A DNA stretch of 64,000 nucleotides from Nymphaea colorata (taxonomy: Eukaryota > Streptophyta > Magnoliopsida > Nymphaeales > Nymphaeaceae), in contig NC_045138.2 of NCBI RefSeq assembly GCF_008831285.2, positions 38,989,115-39,053,114 of the forward strand, given 5' to 3'. Shown in pieces: positions 36,590 through 48,064 of this stretch (position 1 is the stretch's first letter; every line of letters starts with the position of its first letter). The notes below the pieces were generated by a model. The model was not told the DNA's origin. It ran no database searches and saw only the letters and a program-made list of their open reading frames with translations. The translations under genes were made by a program, and so were the position numbers.

Positions 36590-37255
36590 TTATGTGATTA
36601 AGAACTCTTCAAAGACTAGACAGTGGGGACTGTGTTGGCTTGTGCAGGAGATTAACACTTACAGGAATCGAACCAGGAATCTCTACCAGTACCGCTGCAC
36701 ATTACTCATCAAAACTCGACGAGCTAGAGTTCAAATGTATGCTCGAAATGTTAAACAAGTCAAATTCACGTTGTAAAGTCTCAACTCTTTTAAACTTTGA
36801 CTACATAACGAAATGAGGCAAACTTATAAACAAAATAAACAAGTTGAGCTGGACTTTGATACTGTATTGTCGAGTCCAGTTCGAACATGTTCCCAGTTCA
36901 AGTTTTTTGAGTCAAGTCGTGCTAGAACTGGCCCATGACCCATCTCGTGCTCGGTTTAACTCATGTAAAGGCCTGTCTACAAGGTACTGGTTGAACTAAC
37001 CACCTATGCACTATTGCTTAGCGGTTAAGTTTAATATTTAAAAGTTATAACTCAAATTGGTGGTAGCCTACAATTATTTCTACATGATAGAAAAGACCCC
37101 AAGGTGATATCGCTGCCAACATGAACTCTTGAAACTGGTTTTTCATGTCAATTTTATGGGGAAACAAGAAAGCTCTATGCATTTATTATATTGTACTTCA
37201 TACGGTAAAAGATTCAGTTGAATGCATGAAAAGCCTACTTAATTTTATTTAATTT
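36590..37255. mobile_element. Insertion specific to duplication copy 2
   Basis: About 660 bp with no counterpart near 28700 in copy 1. It includes GGAATCGAACC (reverse of a B-box-like GGTTCGATTCC) at about 36664 and repeated GAGTTC/CTCGA motifs. Probably a non-autonomous transposon, possibly SINE-related; ends and target duplication not resolved. Confidence 0.45.
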
Positions 37256-37437
37256 TTTTTTACTAAATGTAACTATATAGATGTCAATGTCATGTATGTA
37301 AATTTAATGTGTTTTCATTCTCTTGGGTTTTTTTTTTCCCATTTGAAGTGTTAGTTTTCTTAATCACCACATTTTTAATTTTTTTTTTACCATATTCAAG
37401 GGTTTGAAATGTTATAAAATCTTGTTAAGTAGGGAAA

Positions 37438-37625
37438 GGGCAGAGCCAAAAAAATTTCATGAGAGAGACTGAATTAAAGTTTATAAATTTTGACTAGTGC
37501 TGAATTATCATTTTTCAAAAATTTTATATAAACAAGTGAAATTTTTAAAATTTTATATGCTAATTTAAAAAAAATGAGATGAGGCCAAATCCCATACGGG
37601 CTCTACCATAGCTCTATCCCTGGTC
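37438..37625 (+). mobile_element. MITE-like element with GGCAGAGCC / GGCTCTA ends
   Basis: Starts GGGCAGAGCCAAAAA and reaches a CGGGCTCTACCATAG end that copy 1 has lost. Confidence 0.5.
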
Positions 37626-38369
37626 AGGGATCCAGAATCAAATAGTTGACGTTTAAAGGGCATCTATAGATAATTTTCTACCTACCCAAACTTTTTATTT
37701 CTAAAAATAAATCATGTTCAAAGACGCACTCTTCTGAAATAAATTTTCAAAAATGATGTTGATGTTTTGAAATTTTGTGACAATGATGGATTTTTCTTAA
37801 CAAGTTGCCAAATAAAGACGCCTTATTTTTTGGTAGCTTATGAGATGTTCACTTTTCCCTTATCCAAAATTTAAAAGTATTCAAATAGCTCCATGGATCA
37901 CAGGCGGGAACCTCCATCTGGTGGATCCCAATATATATGTCCAATGAATCCTCATCTTTTCTTATCAGATTCGGTTTGACTTCGTAGCCAAATTCAACCG
38001 AGCCTCCGATAAAAGATAAACTCTATTACATATCATCGCCAAATATTATGTTGGCCCAACTTGACTCGCACTTATATTATTTGATGGTATGCTGATCCGA
38101 TAAAAGATCAAATCTAGTGGTTCTTGTAATACTTTGATGTTTTATCCGCTGTGCTTCAAATGGTGGCAAACGTAACACCCAAGTTAAAGAATATATAGCA
38201 AGTTTCAAAACAAACCAAAACCTTGGAGGTATAAAGGTATGACCTTGTGAAGGTGGTTATACATGCCACCAACATGTACGAAACTTTTGTAACGCCACCA
38301 CAAAAAATGCCCTTTAGAAAAAGAGAATCTTTTGGAGGGACAAAAAAAAAAACAAAAAAAAGGTAAGGA

Positions 38370-38465
38370 TTTGTGTATGAGATAATGATAAAGGTATCAG
38401 ATAATGATGAGGGTACGAGATAATGAGTGTGAGATAACGACATGAGTATGAAATAACAACATGGT
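38370..38465. repeat. Minisatellite (copy 2, different unit number)
   Basis: Same ATGAGATAATGA-type units as at 29930, with a different number and order. Confidence 0.75.
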
Positions 38466-38673
38466 TATGAATATTCACTATGCATGTGCAATGTAAGGAC
38501 ATTAAAGTAAATATGCATATTAGTAGTTGGGTCTACCCTCCAGCATTCACTCATTATGTACACAAGTGACCTAAAGAACTTGATTTCATGGCCTTGGGTG
38601 TTTTACCATTGTTTTCCTTAACACAACATTTTAAAAAAATGGAGTCCAAATTTGAGACCAATTGCATAAGAGT

Positions 38674-38675
<2 letters not shown>

Positions 38676-38710
<35 letters not shown>
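38676..38710. repeat. (TA)n microsatellite
   Basis: About 17 TA units. Confidence 0.95.
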
Positions 38711-38714
<4 letters not shown>

Positions 38715-38800
38715 TTATTTTGAGTGACATTTTTCATACGCCAAAACTTGAGAACTTGATATAAGCTAAAATCCATGCATTATATATATATATTTATATA

Positions 38801-39109
38801 CACAAGTCCGAATAATTGACCAATGCATTAAGTTAGTCTTAGCCTACTTCTTGGTGTTCATGAACAGCATTTATCATTCTGCTGATGAACCTCATCTTCC
38901 TTCGTCCTCAAACTCAAAATTCCACCTCTCATTTTATGTATCATACTAAACCTTCTACCCACACAGACGACCTTTCCTACTTAACTGAAGACTTCTATTA
39001 TTGCTGGTAAATCACTAACTCAAACATCAATAGATCGTCGCCTTGGTAGTAGACATTTCTTGTCTAACGTCATTTCGTTTGACAAGTAATTTGATTCTTG
39101 CGAAGAAAA
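38801..39109. other. Intergenic, right edge of the duplication
   Basis: Sequence past the duplication boundary; may be more of the copia relic that continues to 39478. No gene. Confidence 0.35.
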
Positions 39110-39478
39110 TGCTGCGTGTACTGTGACTGATCTTCCCAAGGGGAAAATGCCTATAGAAAGGCTTAGATGCTAAAGATTGTATTAGAAAGGCAAACCTGGT
39201 TGTATGTGCCACACTTTTTCCTGCAGTGTTATTATGAAAATACCCACACTCACATACCAAAAAAAAACTTTTTGGGAAGATAAAAATAAAAATTGAAAAA
39301 AATAAAAAGACTATAAAAAACATACCTTTTTAAAAATTTACTAAGATATCTCCCTTGCAAGTTGAGCATGCATAGTGCTTCCAAGCTAGTATATGTGGAT
39401 GATAGTGTTATTGCAGTATCTTTTGAAAGCAAGGAAAATTTCAAAAAAAATTTGGGTAGTATATTTCACATGAAGGAT
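39110..39478 (+). mobile_element. Dead Ty1/copia reverse-transcriptase fragment (copy c)
   Basis: A third, older copy outside the 8.3-kb duplication: TVTDLPKGKMPIE, then LVYVDDSVIA (from 39386) and FHMKD at the end, with no frameshift between the last two. The AFLHGDL-type block is missing, so it is internally deleted relative to copies a and b. Confidence 0.75.
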
Positions 39479-41960
39479 TAAGAGTAATTACAAGCATTTC
39501 CTTGACATTGGATACACGGAGCTATCGTGTGTCTGTTGCGGGCAATTGCCCACACTAACCCACAAAATTTGTTTTATTTACGTATTGATGTTTCATTTTT
39601 TAGTGTTATATATGGGTGTCCCTTAAAAGTTCGAAAGCTTAAGGGTGCCCCTTAGTTAAAAACTTCTAGCTCCACCACTAGCTATGTCCAAGAGGTGCGT
39701 ATATTTCTATCTTTGATGTTGTAAGTGTGTGCTGGACATATCTTGCTTTCTACGTTGCTTAATTGGGAAGCTCATTTATTTAACCATGTCTCAACCTTAT
39801 ATTTTATTTGTCATTTATGTGTTTATAGCCGCTTTATAAAGAGAGAAATCAAAGCTGATGTCTAAGTCACGACTCACACAAATACTGGTATAGGTATAGG
39901 GAGTGTATACCATGGGCAGAGCCAGAAATTTTTTATGAAGAGGGTCAAATTAAAGTTTTTAAATTTTGATAGGGCTGAAATATTACTTTTCAAAATCCTT
40001 ATATAAAACAAGTGAAATTTTCTAAAATTTAGATGTAAATTTAAAAAAAAAAAATTTGAGGTGGGGTCAGGGCCCTGCAGGCCCCTCCTTGGCTCTACTC
40101 CTGATGTATACGAACACAACAATTTTAAAATTTATGGATACAGGAATACATCAATGTATATGTGTGTGTGTATGCAATATTCCTTAAAAAAATTATGTAA
40201 AATTAGTACAAAACAGGTGAGAAAAATGCAAAACAAGTGAAAAAAATACATTTTAAACTCGTGAGCTTAAAATGACCTCCATGTTAATGTTTTAAATTTA
40301 CCTTATTGTCTTCAAACATATATCCTCTGTTTGCTCCTCAAATTGTTCGACTTACTAATAACAAAGTCATGTAAAGTTTGCGTTTTTATTATTAGTAATT
40401 TAACTAGGGTAAGTAGCTCATCTAAGCAATGTTGCGACCAACATGAACTTGTATCATTCAACATCTAATCATATGCCATGTCCATATTTAATTTTTTTTT
40501 TATCTTAATTTCTCTTGTTAATAAGACACGAGCGTATACATTGATGATCGGGGGGCTGAGTCACATGTGGACTTGTGTGGGCAATGGTCCACATAGTTCC
40601 ACAAGGGTTTATTTATTTACATATTGCTTGGCTTTATGGATTTGCATATTTATATATTGGTTCTCCTCAAGCAGTGTTCCTCAATCCTTTACTTGTTTCC
40701 CATTAAACTAGTAGGCATTATTCCTTCTTTCAATTATTTATATTTCCGGAGTAGAAATGAACTCTTCATTTTCCCATTTTAGCCTCATAAATGCACCTTT
40801 GTCTTTGTCTTTCCAAGGGCATTTACATAATTTCAGGCACTTCTCTAAACCCCCTTAAATATGCTTCTTTGCCTAACTTTTAGAAAAACGTAGGCTTATT
40901 TTAAAATATTTAGAAATGAGAGGTTCTTCTTCATGTTATGATTGAAAGTTTAGTCATTCAGATAAATTTTATCATTCATCTCTTTTGCTTTTGTACTTTG
41001 TTTTACTTTTCACGTGCTTTGGTATTTCTTGTTATCCATTTGGTTGGTGGATCTTGCATATTGCCAATCTAAAACATTACTAAGATCATACCTTTTCCCT
41101 TCCCTTTCTTGCTACAATATCATCAATGCAAGCCGACAAGCTTGGAACAAGTAAATCATTATAATAAGTATCATGTAGGAGACCGGGTGACATTATTTCA
41201 ATTATTTTAACATTCCTTCTATGAATGTAAGTTGAATTGCTCAAAAAAATCCAAAAGACAGAGGCTAAAATATCAACCAATCATCCTCTCTCAAAATGGT
41301 ATTAAAAGCTGATTTTTAAATATACATATATATTTTTAAGTTCAACTTTTTGTTGGACTTATGTTAATGTTATTTTTCTTATATATATATATATATGAAC
41401 AGCGTGTAGGCATGCGTTTCGATTCTCATGAGCATAATTCATGTTGGTACTGGAAGATGAACTTGAAGGGTGTCCACGGTTTTAAGTGGACAGATATTTG
41501 TTTCTTATATGTCTTCCATTCAAATTTAAATAAATAAATCCACGAATCATATATATATATATATATAGTTTAAAACAAATTTAAATAACAGTAACAGCAA
41601 ACTTCTGTCAATTATTAGAACTTACCCAAGTTTTTTAACTTGACAGAGTCGACATTCCTTTATTATCATCTCGAAAGGTTTCTATTGATTCGTCGCTAAA
41701 CAAATGCAACGGTGGTACCCTTTCATAAATAAATACGCTTGTAAATTTGAAAAGATGGTACAGAAAAATATAGAAGTTAGATACGTTCTGTCATGACAAG
41801 ATTTAAAGCGAAGATTAACACTTGTCAGGGTAGTAAAACTTGTGAAGAAGAAAAAAAGTCGTATTGGAAGATATTGATGAAAGATTGGGATGGACCTTTC
41901 GTACCATGTTGCGTCAGAAGTACTGTTCAGTTGGTTTTATCCACCTTTGGTCCGGACATA

Positions 41961-41961
<1 letters not shown>
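39479..41961. other. Intergenic sequence with repeats
   Basis: Contains GGGCAATTGCCC at 39540, a MITE-like element (39914-40103), short TA tracts near 41385 and 41550, and AT-rich DNA. No supported gene. The last 200 bp are presumably the Di19 promoter. Confidence 0.4.
39914..40103 (+). mobile_element. MITE-like element with GGCAGAGCC / GGCTCTAC ends
   Basis: Complete-looking member: GGGCAGAGCCAGAAAT ... CCTTGGCTCTACTCCTG, about 190 bp, AT-rich core with an A run. Confidence 0.6.

Positions 41962-41993
<32 letters not shown>
41962..41993. repeat. (CT)n microsatellite upstream of Di19
   Basis: Sixteen CT units about 145 bp before the Di19 ATG, probably in the promoter or 5' UTR. Confidence 0.9.
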
Positions 41994-41997
<4 letters not shown>

Positions 41998-42138
41998 GAA
42001 ATGAATGTGGATGAGAACTTCGCAGGGTGAGAGAGACGGATCGGAGGTTTCGTTTTGTTTATCTTGATTGGCATCTAAAAAACTTAACCAGGAAGATTTC
42101 TGCGGCCGCTGATCCGTTCGCGACATTCAGGAGGAAAA

Positions 42139-45100
42139 ATGGAGGCTGCCGATCTCTGGGCATCGAGATTTGCCGCTGCAAAGAGACAATACTCCTTGCA
42201 TCACAACTCTCACCCAGGAGGAGGTATCTCTCTAGCTCTCTCTCTGATTGCGTTTGGATTTATCTAGAAAGGGAGGAAAATAGAATAATCTTTGGAATAA
42301 ATGATGTTTGCTAGATCGGCGGAGCCTAATGGATGATTTGGAATCGGAGGAGGAGCTTCGTCCGGACTTCCCTTGCCCTTATTGCTACGAGGATTACGAT
42401 ATTGCATCGCTCTGCTCTCATTTGGAAGATGAACATCCTTCCGTCGACTCTAGAGCCGCCGTAAGAACCACCCGTCCGTTTCCTTGCCCTTCTCCCTCTC
42501 CCCTTCTTCCTCCTCCCCATTCTTGATCAAGAACCCCCAACGGTAACGACTTGCCGCTTCTTAAATAGACGATTTCTTAGTTTCTGGTCCATTAATAATG
42601 GAGTTTTTTTGGGTTTCTCTGTTTCTTCTTTTATTAGAGCAGGAATTGTAGGATTCACGATTGCCCATACATTGGTTGCTTAAGTTTTTTACAATGATTG
42701 CAAACCATTGGACCGCTCTTAATGAGTTTCTGTGTGTGTATATGGATATATAGGAAATATATTGATCTCTCTCTCTCTCTCTCTCTCTCTCAGGTATGTC
42801 CAATTTGTCTGGTTAAGGTGCCAAGGGACTTGCTCAACCATATCATGCTACAACACAGGCAACTGCTCACACCTTCTTCTTTTCCTTTTGGTCTGCTGTC
42901 TTATTTACGATTTTTTGTCTGAGGTGATCACAGTGCCTTCTCTGTTTCCTTTTTCAAAAAAGAAAAAAGAGAAGAAAATGGAAAAGATAGAAGAAAAAAT
43001 ATCTTTATATTGTGCGGCTCGCTAAGAAACTTTAGTACGGTCGTAAATGGTTGTGAGAAAAGTGTTATGTCTGTTTTTCTAAAACGGCTACTTGTATAGG
43101 CGACAACGGCTGCGGAAAGTGGCTCTTTCAAGTAGTCAAGCTTCGTCCCTGCTTGGTTATGATCTTCGTGAAGCCCATCTATCAGTCCTTTTGGGAGGTG
43201 GAGGTGGTGGAGGTGGTGGAGGAGGGTATCGTCTAAGTGGCATCAACTCATCAGGCACTAGCGTTTTGGTCAATGACTCACTTCTCTCAACACTTGTTCT
43301 GAACTTTGCATCGCCTGAACCGGAAGAGGCTTCCAAAGCTTTCGCTTCAAGTGTTGATGACTTCCTGAAAAAGAGCGCGCCTTCAAGCCAGTCTTGGAAG
43401 TCTAGGTAATGCCTTCCGTCACATCTGCTAGATATTAGCTTGAGCTGATTCAAAAATGATACCCCAGAATTTTGTGTCTTGTGTAGTTGTTTTATTGTTT
43501 TCAGCCATTTAGGAAGAAAAATATTTTTATCACAGGCGCCAAGATAAAATGATAAATGTCAATATAGTTAAGGAATTCAGAAGTTTTTCTGATCTATGAG
43601 TTTAAACGTACTTTCTCCAGGTTTATGTGTAACTAGCTAACTAAGACATTCTGTTGTTATGTTTTGACCACTGTCACTGACTCACTGGTGCTATGATATC
43701 TTGAAAATATTGTTTTTCTGAAAATCTTCCTAAGAAGTCACAAGAGTAAGAACATTGTGATATTTCCAAAATTTTGATGTTGAGAACGCACATTGTTTGT
43801 TCCTCATTTTTTTCATTTTTAAAAACCACATAATTGTTTAAAGCAAAAAAAAAAAAAACTTATTTTAAATTCTGTTAAAGAAAACTCTTTGACAGAAACA
43901 TTGAGACTGATATTGGTCATTGTGGCCTGGTAATGGTCTAAAATAGAAAGCACTTTTTGGTGCCTCAATGGCTGACCACATGTTGGGCAGGTGTAATTTA
44001 TAACAGCATAGTTTCACTTTTGTTTCTGAGATCCAAGTATACTATATTAGGTACAGAACCCTTCTTTTCTTTTCTTTCTTTTAACCTGTAGAAGTTTGGA
44101 CTACAATAATTTGCTGTAGCGATATATGCTCCTAGGACCTCCTTTACAGTCTTAAGTTGACAGTTTATTCTTATGTTAAGAGCTAAGGCTGATGACATTC
44201 TTTCTCAGATGCTGTGATGCATGGGTGGGTTACGTAACTTAGATCAGAAAAGATGCCATGATGTCATTAGGGGTGGAAACAAGACAATACAACGACCCAT
44301 GGCTCAGCTCATTGATAATTGTTTGGATTCATGAATTGGCCTCAGTGAGCCAAAAGTACAAGCGATCAGCTAATTTCAGATTGTATAGGCCGAGCAGTAA
44401 CAGATTTGCTTTATATGCATGTCATGTACATAGAATAGTTGGTGAAGTGATTGGTTTCCAAGTGACTGATCAGTGTTTGTGCATTTCACTTGCAACAATG
44501 TGTTTGCCTTATAAATAAGCTCATTTAAGATTGGTTCAATGGGATCCAAATTCTGTTCTCTGCATTGAAAATTGTGAGTAAGCCTGAGTTTGGCTAATGT
44601 AAATTTTGCTGCTATGAGCCTAAACTTGCCCAAATCACTGCAGGAACAAATCAATCTTCGATACCTTGCTTTTAAGCTTCAGCTAGTTTATGTCCCCTAG
44701 TTGCAACTCCTATTAAAGATTGGTTAGAAGTAGCACCACTCCTGTTTCCAGTTATATGGTTTTATGGGCGTCTTTAGATTTGGAGGTTCAAGTTTCAACT
44801 GGCTATTTTTACAAACTAATAGAAGTGCAACCTGTTTGAGCAAATGCATAAAGGGGTACATGCTGATTGGTAGCTTTTGAGCCTTTTCTAGCCTCTTTAA
44901 TTACTGAAGTGGGTAATCTTGATGTTAAATGGGCAGTTGCGAGTTGGGCTGGAGCTCCACCTTACGGCTGTTTCCTGCCTTTTTTACGTCCCTGATTCAT
45001 GAGATAGTTAAGATCAGAAAGGCAAATCTCACTGTCTTTACTCTTTAGTTGTGCAGATTTTGGAACAATTTTTTTAGGTTTTCTTTCTTACCTTAAATAG

Positions 45101-47640
45101 ATAAGCTGGATTTTACCTGCATGTGTTCATCTTGGAACTGACTTCAATATCTGCCAAAAACAGGTGGTTCAGACTTCCCAGAGAGAAAATGCATTGTATT
45201 GTATATTTTGTTGTATTTATTCCAATCCTATGGTTGGATTATCTAATCTTCACTAGAAATTTTAGATTGGTGATGGGGATGGGTACTGTACTATTTTTGG
45301 CACCATTCGTTACTCTCTGGTTTATGGTTGTGAATTCTCTCCAAACAAGTATTGGCACTACAAAATTTTGTTATTTGACATCTCACTTGGTGTCCTCTGG
45401 ATTCATCATATCTGATGCCTCCAGATTTTGTTGTTCAAACTTTTAATGGTGTTTTCATCAACATTATAGACATGTAACGTTTGGTAGTCAGATCAAAGCA
45501 TGGTACTTGCTAGGAATTGAAACCTTAGAACGTATTTTCTCCATTGAGAAGCTGATGAGTCGTGGCTAGTGTCCTCTTATTGTCTCTTTTCTCTTCCTTC
45601 AGTGTAGGATCCAATACTGATTTATATGGTAGGGATGTGGGAGATCCCTCTATTAGAAGCATGAGGCCATTAAATATCTCCAGTGATGCCTTTGTCTTGT
45701 CAAGTTTTGCCTTTCCTATCTTCTGCAGGCTCAGGCTTTTTCTCATCATTTCTTTCTTTTCTTTTCCTTCTTTGTTATTATTTGCTTGTCTTCCCTCTTT
45801 GTTCTTCTTATGCTATCTCTTTTATATTCGTATCTTCCTCTCAATCTTTATACGTTCCTTTTACTTATTTTATCTATTTCTTTCTGTTATCTTTCTCCTA
45901 TCTCTTCCATTTTACCTCCTCTCTATGCCTCTTTTTATTTAGTAAACTCCTAGTTCCAGCTTGTGAGAATTGCTGGCATCCACGTAGATGTCTCCACCCA
46001 ATTTTCCATTTTTAGGTGATTGTTGAGGTTCCTTTACAGATGTAACAATTTTACTTCAGCTAACGTGGATTCAGTATTTCCCTGGCCCTACTGCTACAGA
46101 CAAAACGTGAGATTAATACTTTATAGTTTATGCATTCTCATGCCGCTCCCTGGATGTTGCCTTAAATATGTCCTATTATTTTGATAATGTTTTTCCTAAA
46201 ATAACGAAGTGGTCTTTTTTTCCTTTTCTGAAAAAATGCCATAGACTCGAAACATGGAAGTAACATGCATAAGGTAATATGCACCCCTTGATTGATTTCA
46301 CAAGAAGAACCAGAGGAAGGAAATTGATGAAACAATTCTTTCTTCAAATTCAATACATGATTGATCAACAAATGCTTAATACTGACTAGTTGGGTTGTAT
46401 TGAACTGTTAGAGCATCAAAGGTGCTAACTTAAGTGATGACATAATTTCTTTTATTTGCTTGGGGGGAGAATGTAGTTTATATTGCTTAAGTTTCATAGC
46501 AAATACATTGAATTATGAAATGTAGGATGACAAAGTGGTTTCCATTTTTTAAAAATTACAATCAAGAAACTGTGTCTGGGAACTTCAGCTGCAGTATTTG
46601 TGCATGCGGATGATTGTTGTCCAACTGTTAACATGAATCACACTGGAGTACTTGGAAGCCAGGACTGCATGCAGTATTGTCCTAGGGATGCTAGAAGAGC
46701 AAACTTTGTGTCTATAATTTAAGAGACTAGATCTTTGTTTTTCCTTGACTGAATCACTTTGAACTATGGCAGGAGCTACTTGATATACATGGATGTAATC
46801 TCCAAAAGCGAAGCCATTAGCATGCTTGATTTGCTATCTATATCTTAAAGTTGACTGACCCAATATATCTTAGACTACTTCTGGTTAATTTTGAAAATTA
46901 AAAAAAAAAAAAAAAACAGGCCCAGTTTTTGAAGGGATAACAAAATCATGCTCAGGTTTGAATATGTTACATTTAACCACCTGAACTACATAAGAAGGAG
47001 GTGCTAAATGGAGAAAATTCAAACTTAATCTTGTTTCTGTTAATACAACCAAAAGTATAGGAAATTTTCGTAAGATTTTATTCATAAATTTTGTGCATTT
47101 GACCTTTTTCTATTTCAGAAAATGATTTCAACATTATATTAGGCATGTGAATGCCTCCTTATAGATAGTAATTGAACGTTGGTACACACTCGAAGAGTTT
47201 GATCTTGCAGTTGATGATCAGATCAATGAAAACAAGCGCATCCCGCTGTATGATATCTTGGTGCAGAACCACCACATGTTTTCTATTTCTTTCATTCTAG
47301 CGTGTGATTGTAAGATGGTTATCATTTTGATCAATTACCAACGATGTAAATATGCAACATGATCTGTTTCAAGGTAATTGGACGTGCTTGCGTAATTCAG
47401 TGCTTTGGAAAGGCAACGGATAAATTCCATGGCCTTTTTTTCCTTTTTCTGTTTAGATGGACATCACACCCCTCGCTTTTAATCTTTCCTTGATTTGTCT
47501 ACTTGCCTTCTCAAAATTGTTTTGTTGTGGGCAGGTTTGACTCCTGCACGAGTTCTGAGGAGAGAGAAGTGAAGTTCAGACAAGCTACTGTGAGAGCCTC
47601 CTTTGTGCAGGACTTGTTTCTCTCTACGCTGTTCGAGTGA
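42139..47640 (+). CDS. Di19-type zinc-finger protein (dehydration-induced 19 family)
   Basis: Five exons: 42139-42223, 42315-42460, 42794-42858, 43100-43405 and 47535-47640, giving 235 residues. Every junction keeps phase. Family hallmarks in order: N-terminal DLWASRFAAAKRQYSL, an acidic stretch leading to RPDFPCPYCYEDYDIASLCSH (first Cys2His2 finger), VCPICLVKVPRDLLNHI (second finger), the RLRK basic segment, DLREAHLSVLLG, and the C-terminal SSEEREVKFRQATVRASFVQDLFLSTLFE. Di19 proteins are nuclear stress-responsive transcriptional regulators in Arabidopsis and rice. Oddities: intron 3 appears to start with GC (AG/GCAACT); the usual residues between the second finger and the basic segment (a GxLFKxQ-like piece) are absent; eleven glycines follow LL in exon 4; intron 4 is 4.1 kb. 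Intron 2 ends in a pure CT repeat joined to the acceptor. Confidence 0.92.
42764..42791 (+). repeat. (CT)n tract forming the intron 2 acceptor
   Basis: An uninterrupted CT run directly followed by CAG and exon 3, so a microsatellite supplies the polypyrimidine tract. Confidence 0.85.
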
Positions 47641-47836
47641 TTAGAGGGGACTGTTGTTATACGGGTTTGGTGGCCGAGCTTCCTTGTTTGCAGGTCAGTC
47701 TGAATCGCCACACTGTAATCATAGTGACTTACTGCTTGGATGCAGGGTCCTAAATGCATCACAAAATCCGTATTCTTCACTGAAGATGCTCATCCCTTGC
47801 AGCAAATGTCATGGGAAGTATTTACTGTTGCTGCCT

Positions 47837-48064
47837 CCCTGAATGGCAACAACTTGTATCCATGGTCTAACTATAACAATCTGTGATTGACCACCTCCAT
47901 GTTTTTCATGTCTCTTTTTTCAATACACTGGTTTTTTTATTCTTTCAGATAACCAGGCAACAGCTACTTGTATCCATGGTCCGACTATAACAATCTATGA
48001 TTCACCAACTCCATGTTTTTCTTTTCTCTTTCTTCAATACATCGGTTTTGTATTTTTTTCAGAT
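47837..48064. repeat. Tandem duplication, period about 114, in Di19 3' region
   Basis: TTGTATCCATGGTC at 47854 recurs 114 bp later; each unit ends in a T-rich run plus CAGATAAC, resembling a duplicated splice acceptor. Confidence 0.85.

Larger units (their letters stand above)
30461..38800. repeat. Segmental tandem duplication, copy 2 (8340 bp)
   Basis: Direct repeat of 22117-30460, ending at ...TATTTATATA before CACAAG. The first 1.8 kb is nearly identical to copy 1 (about six differences seen); the remainder differs by a few percent and by indels. Copy 2 has its own insertion of about 660 bp at 36590-37255 and a 79-bp local duplication at 35678-35828. Confidence 0.93.

Noticed and set aside
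45562-46015. Hydrophobic frames of over 100 codons in Di19 intron 4
   Set aside because: Arise from T/C-rich intron sequence; Phe/Ser/Leu-only composition and overlapping frames.
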